A stretch of DNA of 18,570 nt from DATNIC01 sp035604635 (GCA_035604635.1 DATNIC010000113.1:1-18570), one strand, 5' to 3'; shown: positions 7,469 to 14,900, counted from the stretch's first letter. The notes: generated from the letters alone by a model not told the origin. A program made the numbers and translations.

Positions 7469-9690
7469 GCTTCGACCGGCTCCCGGACCTTGCGCACGTT
7501 TTCGATGCTGACCGCGGCACCGTCGGCGAACAGATTCGCGGGCGCCTCAGGCAAGCCGTCGATGACGAAGACGTTGCCGCGCGCAATCCGATTGCCGGTG
7601 CGGACCGTCAGCTTGTCCAGCCGTGTCCCGTCGACGGCGACCACGTCGACGACGTCGCCGTCCTCGAGGCCCGCTTCACCGCGCGCAACGAGCAAGGCCG
7701 GACCCGGCCGCAACGCCGCGATGTGCGCGTCGAACGCCGAAGTCCCGCCGCCGGAAAAGATGTGCTCGATGTGCCGGATGATGAGCCCCATCGTCGAGGC
7801 CCGGGGTTTCGGCGGCTGCGCCTCGTCGCGTTGCAGCCCGTTTCCAACGGCGCTTTCGATCGCGAGCCGTATCGCATGGACGTCCGGCAGCGCGATTCCG
7901 AGCGCATCGGCCAAGACGGCGAACATCTCTCCGTCGGCGAGCGTGCCCTCGGGTGCGTGCAGGCCGGCGCGGATGTCGAGGATCTCGCCGGCAACGTTGG
8001 TCGTCGTCCCGGTCTTTTCGAATGGACCGCGCGCAGGCAGGATCACGTTAGCGCGCTCCGCCGTCTGCGTCATGAAGAGTTCGCTGACGATCGTGAACGG
8101 GACGCGCGCGAGCGCAGCCTCGACGAGCGCACGATCGGGGAAGCGCAGCATCGGATTTGCGCCGAAAATCGCCAAGGTACGCAGCTTCCCATCGCGCGCG
8201 GCTTCCAGCATCCCGCGCGCATCGAGCCCGCCGCCGGAGGGTACGAGCCCAAGCGCATCGGCACCGCGCGCGTTCGGCTGCTCGCCCAGGACGTAGGATA
8301 CGATCTGTTTTCCCGCAGCGGCCAGCTCGTCGCGCAACCCGGCGAGCGCGGCGTCGAGCGGGCGCGAGACGCCGTCCGAGACGAACGCGATCCGCTCGTA
8401 CTGCGCCGGCAACGCCGCCCGCAGCTCGTCGAGCGTGTTCGCGTGCTTCTCGGCGACGAACGCATCGGCACCGAGCTCTCCGAACGAGATCAGGCGGGCA
8501 CCATTGTGCGAAACGGCCTTGCGGATCCGCAGATCGAGGATCGGCGCCATCTGCGACGGCGGCCTCCCGTAGGTAACGATCACGCCGGCGTTCTCGAGCT
8601 CGGCGAGCGAATTCCGTGCCGCGTGCGAGGCAAAGCGCTGTCGTCCGGTGCGCCAATCGACGTTCTTCACGCCGAGTGCATCACAGAGGTGCCGCAGCAA
8701 GAAGGCTTCTTCGTTGAGAAGACGGCCGCCGCCCAGGACGCCGATCGACTGCGGCCCATCGGCGGCAGCCGACTCCTTGAGCGATGCCGCCCACTGCTCG
8801 ATCGCTTCATCCCACGAAATCTGAACCCACTGTTCGCCGGTGCGCAGAAGCGGCGTCGTGATGCGGCGCTCATCGTGATAAAAGCCGATGTTGTAGCGGC
8901 CGCGGTCGCAGAGCCAGCCATCGGAGATCGCGTCATCGGGATCGGACATCGTCCGCAGCACTTCGCCGTGCCGTTCGTCGATGTTGAGTCGGCAACCGAC
9001 GCTGCACTGCAAGCACGACGTCGGCGTCCGGTGGAGATCCCAGGGACGGGACTTGAATCGATAGGTCTTCGAAGTCAGCGCGCCGACCGGACAGAGCTCC
9101 GTGACGTTTCCGGTAAACGACGAGCGATACGCCTCGCCGGTCGCGGTCGCGATGATCGCATGCGCGCCGCGATCTTCCGTCCGCAGCGAGTGCTCGTTGG
9201 TCACGATTTCGTCGAAACGGACGCAACGCAGGCACAGGATGCAGCGCTCTTCATCGAGCACGATCGTCGGGCCGAGATCGACCGCCTTGGGCTTGTGCAT
9301 CTTCGCGTCGGCCAGGCGCGAGGCGCCTTGACCGTACGCCATGACGTAGTCTTGCAAATCGCACTCGCCGCCCTTGTCGCAGATCGGACAGTCGAGCGGG
9401 TGATTGAGGAGCAAGAACTCGAGGACCGCACGGCGGCCCTCGGTCGCATTCTTGCTCGACGTGTGCACGACCATCCCGTCCGTGACCGGCGTATTGCAGG
9501 CGATCTGCAGCTTCGGCATCTTCTCGATCTCGACCAAGCAGATGCGGCACAGGCCCGCCGGCCCGAGCTTGGGATGATAGCAGTAGACGGGAATCTCGTG
9601 ATCGACTTTCTTCGCCGCTTCGACGAGCAGCGTCCCTTCCGGGACGGTGACGGAGACGCCGTCGATCGTAACCGTGACGTCTTTGCTCAC
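7465..9690 (-). CDS. nuoG: NADH-quinone oxidoreductase subunit G
   Basis: Largest peripheral subunit of complex I, 741 residues. An N-terminal [2Fe-2S] ferredoxin domain has Cys37, 48, 51 and 65 (N1b). It is followed by His97/Cys101/104/110 (N3, HPLDCPICDKGGEC), then Cys150/153/156/200 (N4). Cys226, 229, 233 and 261 fit the ligand spacing of the extra cluster N7, found in only some bacteria. The remainder is a degenerate molybdopterin-oxidoreductase fold that is not expected to bind cofactor. The start is GTG 9690, overlapping the nuoF stop as GTGA. The frame is open to 9795 upstream, but that region is nuoF in another frame. The family ranges from about 680 to 910 residues. Confidence 0.96.
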   Translation of the reverse strand: MSKDVTVTIDGVSVTVPEGTLLVEAAKKVDHEIPVYCYHPKLGPAGLCRICLVEIEKMPKLQIACNTPVTDGMVVHTSSKNATEGRRAVLEFLLLNHPLDCPICDKGGECDLQDYVMAYGQGASRLADAKMHKPKAVDLGPTIVLDEERCILCLRCVRFDEIVTNEHSLRTEDRGAHAIIATATGEAYRSSFTGNVTELCPVGALTSKTYRFKSRPWDLHRTPTSCLQCSVGCRLNIDERHGEVLRTMSDPDDAISDGWLCDRGRYNIGFYHDERRITTPLLRTGEQWVQISWDEAIEQWAASLKESAAADGPQSIGVLGGGRLLNEEAFLLRHLCDALGVKNVDWRTGRQRFASHAARNSLAELENAGVIVTYGRPPSQMAPILDLRIRKAVSHNGARLISFGELGADAFVAEKHANTLDELRAALPAQYERIAFVSDGVSRPLDAALAGLRDELAAAGKQIVSYVLGEQPNARGADALGLVPSGGGLDARGMLEAARDGKLRTLAIFGANPMLRFPDRALVEAALARVPFTIVSELFMTQTAERANVILPARGPFEKTGTTTNVAGEILDIRAGLHAPEGTLADGEMFAVLADALGIALPDVHAIRLAIESAVGNGLQRDEAQPPKPRASTMGLIIRHIEHIFSGGGTSAFDAHIAALRPGPALLVARGEAGLEDGDVVDVVAVDGTRLDKLTVRTGNRIARGNVFVIDGLPEAPANLFADGAAVSIENVRKVREPVEA

Positions 9691-10955
9691 GAGGCAACTT
9701 TCGTGCGCGGCTGCTTGATGTAGCTCCGGAATTGGTCTTCGAAGCGGTGGATGACCGAGCCGAGGAACGGTTCGATCGAGTCGCCTAGCGGACACAGATT
9801 GATTCCGGTCAGCTGGTGCGAGGCGCTCTTGAGGATCTCGATGTCGGACTCGAGTCCTTCACCGCAGAGGATGCGTTCGAGCGTCGCTTGGAGCCAATGG
9901 CCGCCTTCACGGCACGGCGTGCACTGGCCGCACGATTCGTGCGCGAAGAAACGGACGAGCGAGTGCGCGGCCTTGACGAAATCGGTCGTCTCGTCGAAGA
10001 CGACCATCGCGCCGGAGCCGAGCATGGAGCCGGCCTCCGCAAGCGATTCGTACTCGAACGGCACGTCGAGCTGCTCTTCGAAGATGCACGCCGACGAACC
10101 GCCGCCCGGCTGCACCGCAACGCACTTGCGGCCTTGGCGCATTCCGCCGGCGATCTCGATCAGCTCGCGGATCGTCGTCCCGAGCGCGACCTCGTAGTTG
10201 CCCGGTTTGTTCACGTGGCCGCTGATCGAGACGACCTTGTAGCCGGTCGAGCGCTCCGTCCCGACGGCCTTGAACCATTCGGGGCCGTTCTTGAGGATCC
10301 AGGGCAAGTACGCGAGCGTCTCGACGTTGTTCACGACGGTCGGCTTTTGATAGAGGCCCTTGACCGCCGGGAAAGGCGGCTTGAGCCGCGGCTCGCCGCG
10401 CCGGCCTTCGAGCGAATTGAGGAGCGCGGTCTCTTCGCCGCAAATGTACGCGCCCGCACCGCGATGGAGCGTCAATTCGAGATCGTAGTTCGAGCCGCAG
10501 ATTCCTTTGCCGATGTAACCGGCGGCTCGCGCCTGGGCGACGGCATCGCGGAAGATCTCGTAGCCGCGCTTGAATTCGCCGCGGATATAGATGAAGGCGT
10601 GGTGGCAGCCGATCGCATACGAACCGATCGCGATCCCCTCGATGACCTGATGCGGCGTCTCTTCGAGGAGCTGGTGATCCTTGAACGTCCCCGGCTCCGC
10701 TTCGTCGCAATTGCAAACGAGGTAGCGCGGCTCGCCGTTGTTGGGCAAGAACTGCCACTTCCGGCCCGTCGGAAAACCCGCGCCGCCGCGCCCACGCAGC
10801 ACGGATGCGTCGGTCATCTTGACGACGTCCTCCGAGGCAAGCTCGCGCAGCGCCCGTTCCAACTGCGCGTAGCCGCCCTGCGCTTTGTAGACGTCGATCT
10901 CACGCAAGTTGAGTTCGCCGATGCCCTTCATGAGGACCGGGGTAATGCTCGCCAC
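9687..10955 (-). CDS. nuoF: NADH-quinone oxidoreductase subunit F (NADH/FMN site)
   Basis: Catalytic NADH dehydrogenase subunit of complex I, 422 residues. The Gly-rich NADH loop GRGGAGFPTGRKW lies at residues 55-67. The FMN-contacting segment GAGAYICGEETALL is at 167-180. The [4Fe-4S] N3 ligands are Cys342, 345 and 348 (SCGQCTPCREG) plus Cys388. The start is GTG 10955, sharing one base with the nuoE TAG (TAGTG), and an AAGGGA ribosome site ends 5 bases before it. ATG at 10931 is a less likely alternative, eight codons in. The upstream open frame to 11168 is Arg-rich shadow sequence of nuoE. Confidence 0.97.
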   Translation of the reverse strand: MASITPVLMKGIGELNLREIDVYKAQGGYAQLERALRELASEDVVKMTDASVLRGRGGAGFPTGRKWQFLPNNGEPRYLVCNCDEAEPGTFKDHQLLEETPHQVIEGIAIGSYAIGCHHAFIYIRGEFKRGYEIFRDAVAQARAAGYIGKGICGSNYDLELTLHRGAGAYICGEETALLNSLEGRRGEPRLKPPFPAVKGLYQKPTVVNNVETLAYLPWILKNGPEWFKAVGTERSTGYKVVSISGHVNKPGNYEVALGTTIRELIEIAGGMRQGRKCVAVQPGGGSSACIFEEQLDVPFEYESLAEAGSMLGSGAMVVFDETTDFVKAAHSLVRFFAHESCGQCTPCREGGHWLQATLERILCGEGLESDIEILKSASHQLTGINLCPLGDSIEPFLGSVIHRFEDQFRSYIKQPRTKVAS

Positions 10956-11731
10956 TAGTGTCCCTTCTTCTCCTCCGTGTTCGTGGCAAGCCACGCCGCG
11001 GCGTCGCTGACCATCCGCTCGCGAGAGCGGCCTTCGAGCCAGCGCTCCTGGGTGAAGCGCTCCAGCATGATCACGCCGCTGCGATCGCCGACACCACCGG
11101 GATCGTTGGGGTCGGAGACGCCTTGCGCGCCCGCCGATTTCCCGCGCGTTTCTTGCGGAACCTTCCACGTCCGTTCGGGCTTACGCGTCTGCGCGAGCGG
11201 CGCGACCGGATACGTCCCGGCGCGAATCGCCGCGAGCATCTCGTCGATCATCTGCGGCGTCAAATCGTAGACGAACTCGAGGTTGACCTGCATGCACGTC
11301 GCGCGATCGCACGCCGCCAAACACTCGACCTCTTCGTACGAGAACAGGCCGTCGGCCGTGGTCTCGAGGTGTCCGATCCCAAGCTGCTTGCGGAAATACG
11401 CCATGATCTCTTCGGCGTCGTCGATCACGCATGAGAGTCCGCGACACACCTGGAGCATGTACTTGCCGACCGGCTTGCGGAAGAACAGCGTGTAAAAGGA
11501 AACGACCGATTCGACGATCGCGGGCGTCAAGCCGAGCATCTCGGCCGCGGTCGACATCGCCTCACGCGAAACGTAACCTTCTTCTTGCTGGAAGCGGTGC
11601 ATGAGAGGCAGCAGCGCCGAGCGCGGCTCTTCATATTGCGCGATGATCGCCTCGAGTTCGGGTCGCAGCCGTTCGAGTAGCGCGGGAAAATCGACTGCCG
11701 AAGCCGTCGTCGCCTCGGAGACGCCGATCAT
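10955..11731 (-). CDS. nuoE: NADH-quinone oxidoreductase subunit E with C-terminal extension
   Basis: [2Fe-2S] (N1a) thioredoxin-like subunit of the NADH module, 258 residues. Ligands are Cys96 and Cys101 (VCRGLSC) and Cys137 and Cys141 (ECLAAC), with another Cys146 close by. The helical N-terminal domain includes EGYVSREAM and SFYTLFF. From about residue 178 onward there is an 80-residue hydrophilic tail that the core fold does not need; many NuoE proteins end near 165-180, though long forms exist. The tail ends with a predicted helical stretch (LERFTQERWLEGRSRERM) and a charged terminus. The ATG at 11731 overlaps the nuoD TGA as ATGA. The in-frame region up to 11863 is a shadow of nuoD. Confidence 0.95.
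   Translation of the reverse strand: MIGVSEATTASAVDFPALLERLRPELEAIIAQYEEPRSALLPLMHRFQQEEGYVSREAMSTAAEMLGLTPAIVESVVSFYTLFFRKPVGKYMLQVCRGLSCVIDDAEEIMAYFRKQLGIGHLETTADGLFSYEEVECLAACDRATCMQVNLEFVYDLTPQMIDEMLAAIRAGTYPVAPLAQTRKPERTWKVPQETRGKSAGAQGVSDPNDPGGVGDRSGVIMLERFTQERWLEGRSRERMVSDAAAWLATNTEEKKGH
10961..10966 (-). promoter_or_regulatory. Ribosome binding site of nuoF
   Basis: AAGGGA on the minus strand lies within the last codons of nuoE, 5 bases before GTG 10955. It supports the GTG over the internal ATG at 10931. Confidence 0.6.
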
Positions 11732-12954
11732 CGATCTACTTCTCCGAAGACGGGGTCGAGCGAACCGATGATCACGACCATGTCGGCGATGAGCTCGCCG
11801 ATCGTCATCGTCTTGAGCATCTGCGTGTGGTACATCGAGGGCGGACGGGTGCGGATGCGCCACGGTTTGTTGTCGCCGTTGCTGACGACGTAGTAGCCGA
11901 GCTCGCCGCGCGGCCCCTCCACGGACACGTAGACGTCGCCCGGCGGGACGCGAACGCCTTCGCTGACGATCTTGAAGTGATGGATCAGCGCTTCCATCGA
12001 GACCGCGATCGTCTCCTTGGGCGGCGGAGCGATCTTCGTATCGTCGATCATTACCGGGCCGGGCTCGTCGAGCCGCTTGCGGACTTGGCTAATGATTCGC
12101 ATCGACTGGTCCATCTCGTCGAGCCGGACGAGGAAGCGCGCATACGCGTCGCCCTCGGTCCGCGTCGGGACGTCGAACTCGTATTGCTCGAAGCCGCTGT
12201 ACGGAAACGCCTTGCGCACGTCATACGCGACGCCGCAGGCCCGCAGGATCGGCCCGGTTGCGCCCCATCCGAGCGCATCTTCGATCGTGAGAATGCCGAC
12301 GTCGATCGTCCGATCTTGGAAAATCGGATTCTTCTGCAAGAGCCGGCGCAGCTCGGCCATCCGCCCCGGGAATTTTTCGATCAACGCATCCAGACGCGCG
12401 AGGTAGCCCTCGGGCAGATCGCCGTTGACGCCGCCGAGCCGCAAGTAATTCGGATGCATGCGCGCGCCGCCGGCCTGTTCGGTCAGATCGAGGATGTTCT
12501 CGCGCAGGTCAAAGCAGTAAAAGAATACGGAGATCGCACCGACGTCGATCCCGTGCGTCCCCAGCCACACGCAATGCGAGGCGATGCGGTGCAGCTCCGA
12601 CATAAGGACGCGAATCTGTTGCGCGCGCGGCGGAATCCGGTCGCCGATGCCGAGCAGCTTCTCAACCGCTAAATAATAACAGAGGGCGTTCGTAAGCGGA
12701 GAGAGGTAGTCCATCCGCTCGATCACGGTCGAAGCCTGCGTCCAGAACAGATTTTCGGCGGACTTCTCGATCCCGGTGTGCAGGTACCCGATCTCGGGCG
12801 AGGCGCGTGAGATGACCTCGCCTTCGATTTCGGTGATCACTTGCAGGACGCCGTGCGTCGACGGGTGTTGCGGTCCCATCGAGACGACCATCTGATTGCC
12901 GCTCTGCTCGACGATCTCGAGCTCGCGCGGCCGCGGAACGTCGACGGCGCTCAC
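11728..12954 (-). CDS. nuoD: NADH-quinone oxidoreductase subunit D
   Basis: 49-kDa-type quinone-site subunit of complex I, homologous to the [NiFe]-hydrogenase large subunit, 408 residues. GPQHPSTHGVLQ (27-38) supplies His34, and ERMDYLS supplies Tyr83. Their spacing equals that of the quinone-headgroup residues His38 and Tyr87 of the Thermus Nqo4 subunit. Hydrogenase-type metal cysteines are absent, as expected for complex I. The C-terminus has the invariant-looking segment SLDPVFGEVDR. The start is GTG 12954, overlapping the nuoC TGA as GTGA, and the stop overlaps the nuoE ATG. Confidence 0.97.
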   Translation of the reverse strand: MSAVDVPRPRELEIVEQSGNQMVVSMGPQHPSTHGVLQVITEIEGEVISRASPEIGYLHTGIEKSAENLFWTQASTVIERMDYLSPLTNALCYYLAVEKLLGIGDRIPPRAQQIRVLMSELHRIASHCVWLGTHGIDVGAISVFFYCFDLRENILDLTEQAGGARMHPNYLRLGGVNGDLPEGYLARLDALIEKFPGRMAELRRLLQKNPIFQDRTIDVGILTIEDALGWGATGPILRACGVAYDVRKAFPYSGFEQYEFDVPTRTEGDAYARFLVRLDEMDQSMRIISQVRKRLDEPGPVMIDDTKIAPPPKETIAVSMEALIHHFKIVSEGVRVPPGDVYVSVEGPRGELGYYVVSNGDNKPWRIRTRPPSMYHTQMLKTMTIGELIADMVVIIGSLDPVFGEVDR

Positions 12955-13571
12955 GTCGCCTCTCCCGGCGGCGGCGCTTGTCCGCGCGCGATCGCGATCT
13001 GCCGCTGAAGCGCTTCTGCCGTCCGGCCGGAGGGCGGAGTCCCGGCGCGCACGTTGCTCTTGTTCGCGAAGGCCGGCCGCGGCGTCCGTTCGCGCGCCGG
13101 TCCGCGGAGCGGATAGTCCTTGCGCAACGGGTGGCCTTCCCAGTCCGCCGGCATCTGAATGCGCCGCAGATCCGGATGCCCTTCGAACGTGATCCCGAAG
13201 AGGTCGAAAACTTCACGCTCGGCCCAATCCGCGCACGGCCACAGATCGGCAACGCTGGGAAGGGTCGTTCGATCGGCCGGTACTCCGCACAGGAGGCGGC
13301 GCCGCTCGGGACGGCCGACGTCGGAGACCGATGCAACGCGCGCGGGCAGCTTCAATAAATGATAGACGACGTCGAAGCGCGGCGCGCGCTCGAGGTAGTC
13401 GACGCCACCGATGTCGAGCAGCACCGTAAAGCCCTGGCTGCGCAGCTCCGTCAGGCGGTGCCGCAGCTCGGCGGGATCGATTCTCTCGATGACGGCATCA
13501 TCAAGGGGCGGGCGGGCAGCCGTCGGATCGAGCGCAGTCGAGCCGATCGGCGGCGTTTGAGGACTGGGCAT
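12951..13571 (-). CDS. nuoC: NADH-quinone oxidoreductase subunit C
   Basis: 30-kDa-type peripheral subunit of complex I, 206 residues. The family signature runs from about residue 115 to 154: WAEREVFDLFGITFEGHPDL, then RRIQMP and GHPLRKDYPL. A Pro-rich N-terminus (first 24 residues) and a basic, Pro-rich tail of about 45 residues after the signature are not part of the core fold. ATG 13571 follows the nuoB stop by 15 bases, the widest gap in the operon. A GGAG-type ribosome site overlaps the nuoB TAG, 12 bases before the ATG. Confidence 0.96.
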   Translation of the reverse strand: MPSPQTPPIGSTALDPTAARPPLDDAVIERIDPAELRHRLTELRSQGFTVLLDIGGVDYLERAPRFDVVYHLLKLPARVASVSDVGRPERRRLLCGVPADRTTLPSVADLWPCADWAEREVFDLFGITFEGHPDLRRIQMPADWEGHPLRKDYPLRGPARERTPRPAFANKSNVRAGTPPSGRTAEALQRQIAIARGQAPPPGEAT

Positions 13572-13586
13572 GGTCGGACGAAGCTC

Positions 13587-14069
13587 CTAGGCGCGGGCCA
13601 AGATGCCTCCGCGCCCACCTTGACGGATTTGCTGCTGGATCAGATTGACCGCGTACAGCAGACCGTCGGGTGTCGGAGGACAGCCCGGTACGTAAACATC
13701 AACGGGGACGATCGTGTCGACGCCTTGCACGATCGCATAGTTATCGAAGACGCCGCCCGAGCTTGCGCAGGCGCCCATCGAGATGACCCATTTGGGATCG
13801 GCCATTTGATCGTAGAGCCGCTTGATGATCGGCCCCATCTTCTGCGACACGCGACCCGAGACGATCATGAGGTCGGCCTGGCGCGGCGATGCGCGAAAGA
13901 CCTCCGAACCGAAGCGCGCGATGTCGTACTCCGGCGCGGTCGCGGTCATCATCTCGATCGCACAACACGCGAGCCCCATCGTAAGAGGCCACACGCTCGA
14001 GCTCTGCGCCCAGCGGGCAACGTCGTCGAGCTTTCCGAGCAAAAAGGACTGCCCCGGTATCATCTCCAT
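13587..14069 (-). CDS. nuoB: NADH-quinone oxidoreductase subunit B (cluster N2)
   Basis: PSST-type subunit of complex I that carries the terminal [4Fe-4S] cluster N2, which reduces quinone. It has 160 residues. Cluster ligands are the tandem Cys35-Cys36 (LACCAIEMM), Cys101 (GACASSGG) and Cys130 (PGCPPTPDGLLYA); all spacings match Thermus Nqo6 with a constant offset of 10. ATG 14069 is preferred because GAGG lies 9 bases upstream. ATG 14063, two codons in, forms an ATGA overlap with the nuoA stop and is the alternative. The long open frame upstream to 14531 is nuoA and lipoprotein shadow. Confidence 0.96.
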   Translation of the reverse strand: MEMIPGQSFLLGKLDDVARWAQSSSVWPLTMGLACCAIEMMTATAPEYDIARFGSEVFRASPRQADLMIVSGRVSQKMGPIIKRLYDQMADPKWVISMGACASSGGVFDNYAIVQGVDTIVPVDVYVPGCPPTPDGLLYAVNLIQQQIRQGGRGGILARA

Positions 14070-14413
14070 TGAAATCCGCCTCGCTTCCAAACGTAGGCGT
14101 ATCCGATGCCCAGGACCACGACGAAGATCACCATCTCGAGCAACCCGAAGACGCGCAGCGCGTGCATTTGCACGGCCCACGGATAGAATGAGGCCGCTTC
14201 GACGTCGAAGACGACGAACAGCATGGCGATCAAGTAGAAACGGACGGGGAAACGGCCGGAGACCTCGGAGGTCGGCTCGACGCCGCACTCGTACGCCTCG
14301 CGCTTCGTGTCGTTCGGGCGGCGGTGCGCCAGCAGCCCTGGTAGGACCGAAAAGGCCAGCGCGGCAAGAAGCGCAATCCCAAGAAAGACAGCAACCGGAC
14401 CATAGGGATTCAT
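14060..14413 (-). CDS. nuoA: NADH-quinone oxidoreductase subunit A
   Basis: First gene of the complex I operon, a 117-residue subunit with three membrane helices. YECGVEP (41-47) is the loop near the quinone site, and FDVEAASFYPWA (69-80) contains the conserved Asp70 and Glu72. The ATG at 14413 is fixed: an in-frame TAG lies at 14419-14417, and no alternative start codon follows in the first helix. No convincing Shine-Dalgarno sequence precedes it. Its start codon overlaps, on the opposite strand, the start codon of the lipoprotein gene, so the promoter must lie within that gene. Confidence 0.97.
   Translation of the reverse strand: MNPYGPVAVFLGIALLAALAFSVLPGLLAHRRPNDTKREAYECGVEPTSEVSGRFPVRFYLIAMLFVVFDVEAASFYPWAVQMHALRVFGLLEMVIFVVVLGIGYAYVWKRGGFQWR
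14079..14082 (-). promoter_or_regulatory. Ribosome binding site of nuoB
   Basis: GAGG on the minus strand lies 9 bases before ATG 14069. It favours this start, with a 10-base overlap into nuoA, over ATG 14063. Confidence 0.45.
14404..14408 (+). promoter_or_regulatory. Ribosome binding site of the lipoprotein gene
   Basis: AGGGA lies 3 bases before ATG 14412, within the first codons of nuoA read antisense. Spacing is short but usable. It supports ATG 14412 as a true start. Confidence 0.35.
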
Positions 14414-14900
14414 GCGCTACGAATCTTGCACAACCGCTAATAACGTCCCTCGCCCTGTTCTGAAAAGAACTTTCGGGGCGGTTTTGATCATAGGGATAGC
14501 GCTTGCAGCCTGTGACAATCCGAACGGTCAAGGCGTCGCCGACTACGGGAACATCGTCGGCCGCGTCCTGAATTCACAGAATCAGCAGCCGATCTCGATC
14601 GGGACCGTCAGCGTGGGGAGCACGATCGTCCTCAATCTCTCGACCGCCGACCAAGGCGGCTTCGTCTTGCAAAACGTCCCGATCGGGACCCAGACGCTGA
14701 TCATCAGCGCGCCCGGCTACAATCCGCACCAAGAGCAGATCCAAGTACAAAAGGACCAGACGAGCCAAGCCGGCGACGGCGGGATCGTGCGCCTGGATCC
14801 GACCTACATGCGCTCGCCGGCGAGCACGCCGTCGCCCTCGGCCACGCCGTCGCCCACGGCCACGCCGGCGCCTACGAGTACGCCGAGCGCCCCGTCTTGA
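14412..14900 (+). CDS. Small lipoprotein with carboxypeptidase-regulatory-like beta domain
   Basis: 162 residues, predicted to be exported and lipidated. A basic stretch (Arg14, Lys18, Arg19) is followed by a hydrophobic core (residues 21-33) and a lipobox LAAC with Cys34. Residues about 45-130 resemble the carboxypeptidase regulatory-like fold: GNIVGRVLN at the start, then QGGFVLQNVPIGTQTLIISA and PGY. Residues 135-162 are a Pro/Ser/Thr-rich tail encoded by an 18-base tandem repeat. ATG 14412 is the only plausible start, because an in-frame TAG lies at 14403-14405. The n-region of 20 residues is longer than typical. The gene is divergent from nuoA and shares its CATG. Function is unknown; the domain usually acts as a structural or carbohydrate-contacting module. 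Confidence 0.75.
   Translation: MRYESCTTANNVPRPVLKRTFGAVLIIGIALAACDNPNGQGVADYGNIVGRVLNSQNQQPISIGTVSVGSTIVLNLSTADQGGFVLQNVPIGTQTLIISAPGYNPHQEQIQVQKDQTSQAGDGGIVRLDPTYMRSPASTPSPSATPSPTATPAPTSTPSAPS
14457..14470. promoter_or_regulatory. 14-bp dyad upstream of nuoA, possible operator or hairpin
   Basis: GTTCT-GAAA-AGAAC is a perfect 5-base inverted repeat around a 4-base centre. It lies 44-57 bases upstream of nuoA and inside codons 16-20 of the divergent lipoprotein gene. If the TATGAT at 14492-14487 is a real -10, the dyad would sit just after the transcription start. No known regulator site is recognised, and a dyad this short can occur by chance. Confidence 0.2.
14487..14492 (-). promoter_or_regulatory. 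Candidate -10 element for the nuo operon
   Basis: TATGAT on the minus strand is one change from the TATAAT consensus and lies about 75 bases before the nuoA ATG, inside the lipoprotein gene. A TTGTCA is present upstream, but at a 20-base spacing, which is longer than usual for sigma70-type promoters. This is a guess from sequence only. Confidence 0.2.
14826..14897 (+). repeat. 18-bp tandem repeat, four units, encoding a Pro/Thr/Ser tail
   Basis: Units start at 14826, 14844, 14862 and 14880, each beginning with ACGCCG. They encode TPSPSA, TPSPTA, TPAPTS and TPSAPS. Units 1 and 2 differ by one base, and units 3 and 4 are more diverged. The last part also encodes the C-terminus of CobU on the other strand. 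Confidence 0.8.

Larger units (their letters stand above)
8..14413 (-). other. nuoABCDEFGHIJKLMN: nuo operon, complete nuoA-N (complex I)
   Basis: All fourteen canonical bacterial complex I genes lie on the minus strand in the conserved order A to N, with no insertions. Adjacent genes overlap by 1-10 bases or are separated by at most 15 bases, which points to one polycistronic message with strong translational coupling. NuoE, F and G are present, so the complex should take electrons from NADH rather than from ferredoxin or F420H2. nuoC and nuoD are separate genes, not fused. No internal promoter-sized gap exists. The terminator, if any, lies beyond the left window edge because nuoN stops at position 8. 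Confidence 0.97.

Noticed and set aside
7723..9723. A very long open frame (666 codons) on the plus strand opposite nuoG
   Set aside because: Its product is dominated by Arg, Asp, Glu and Ala with no hydrophobic core or motif. nuoG on the other strand has complete Fe-S ligands. This is a GC-driven shadow frame, like the plus-strand frames at 1705-2982, 4218-5048 and 9816-10958.
13572..13586. Internal promoter between nuoB and nuoC
   Set aside because: This is the largest gap in the operon but is only 15 bases and is occupied by the nuoC ribosome site region.
14412..14900. Lipoprotein frame as a mere shadow of unannotated minus-strand sequence
   Set aside because: It has a signal peptide, lipobox, beta-domain motifs and its own ribosome site, and no minus-strand gene has family features across 14414-14871. 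It is kept as a gene, at reduced confidence.
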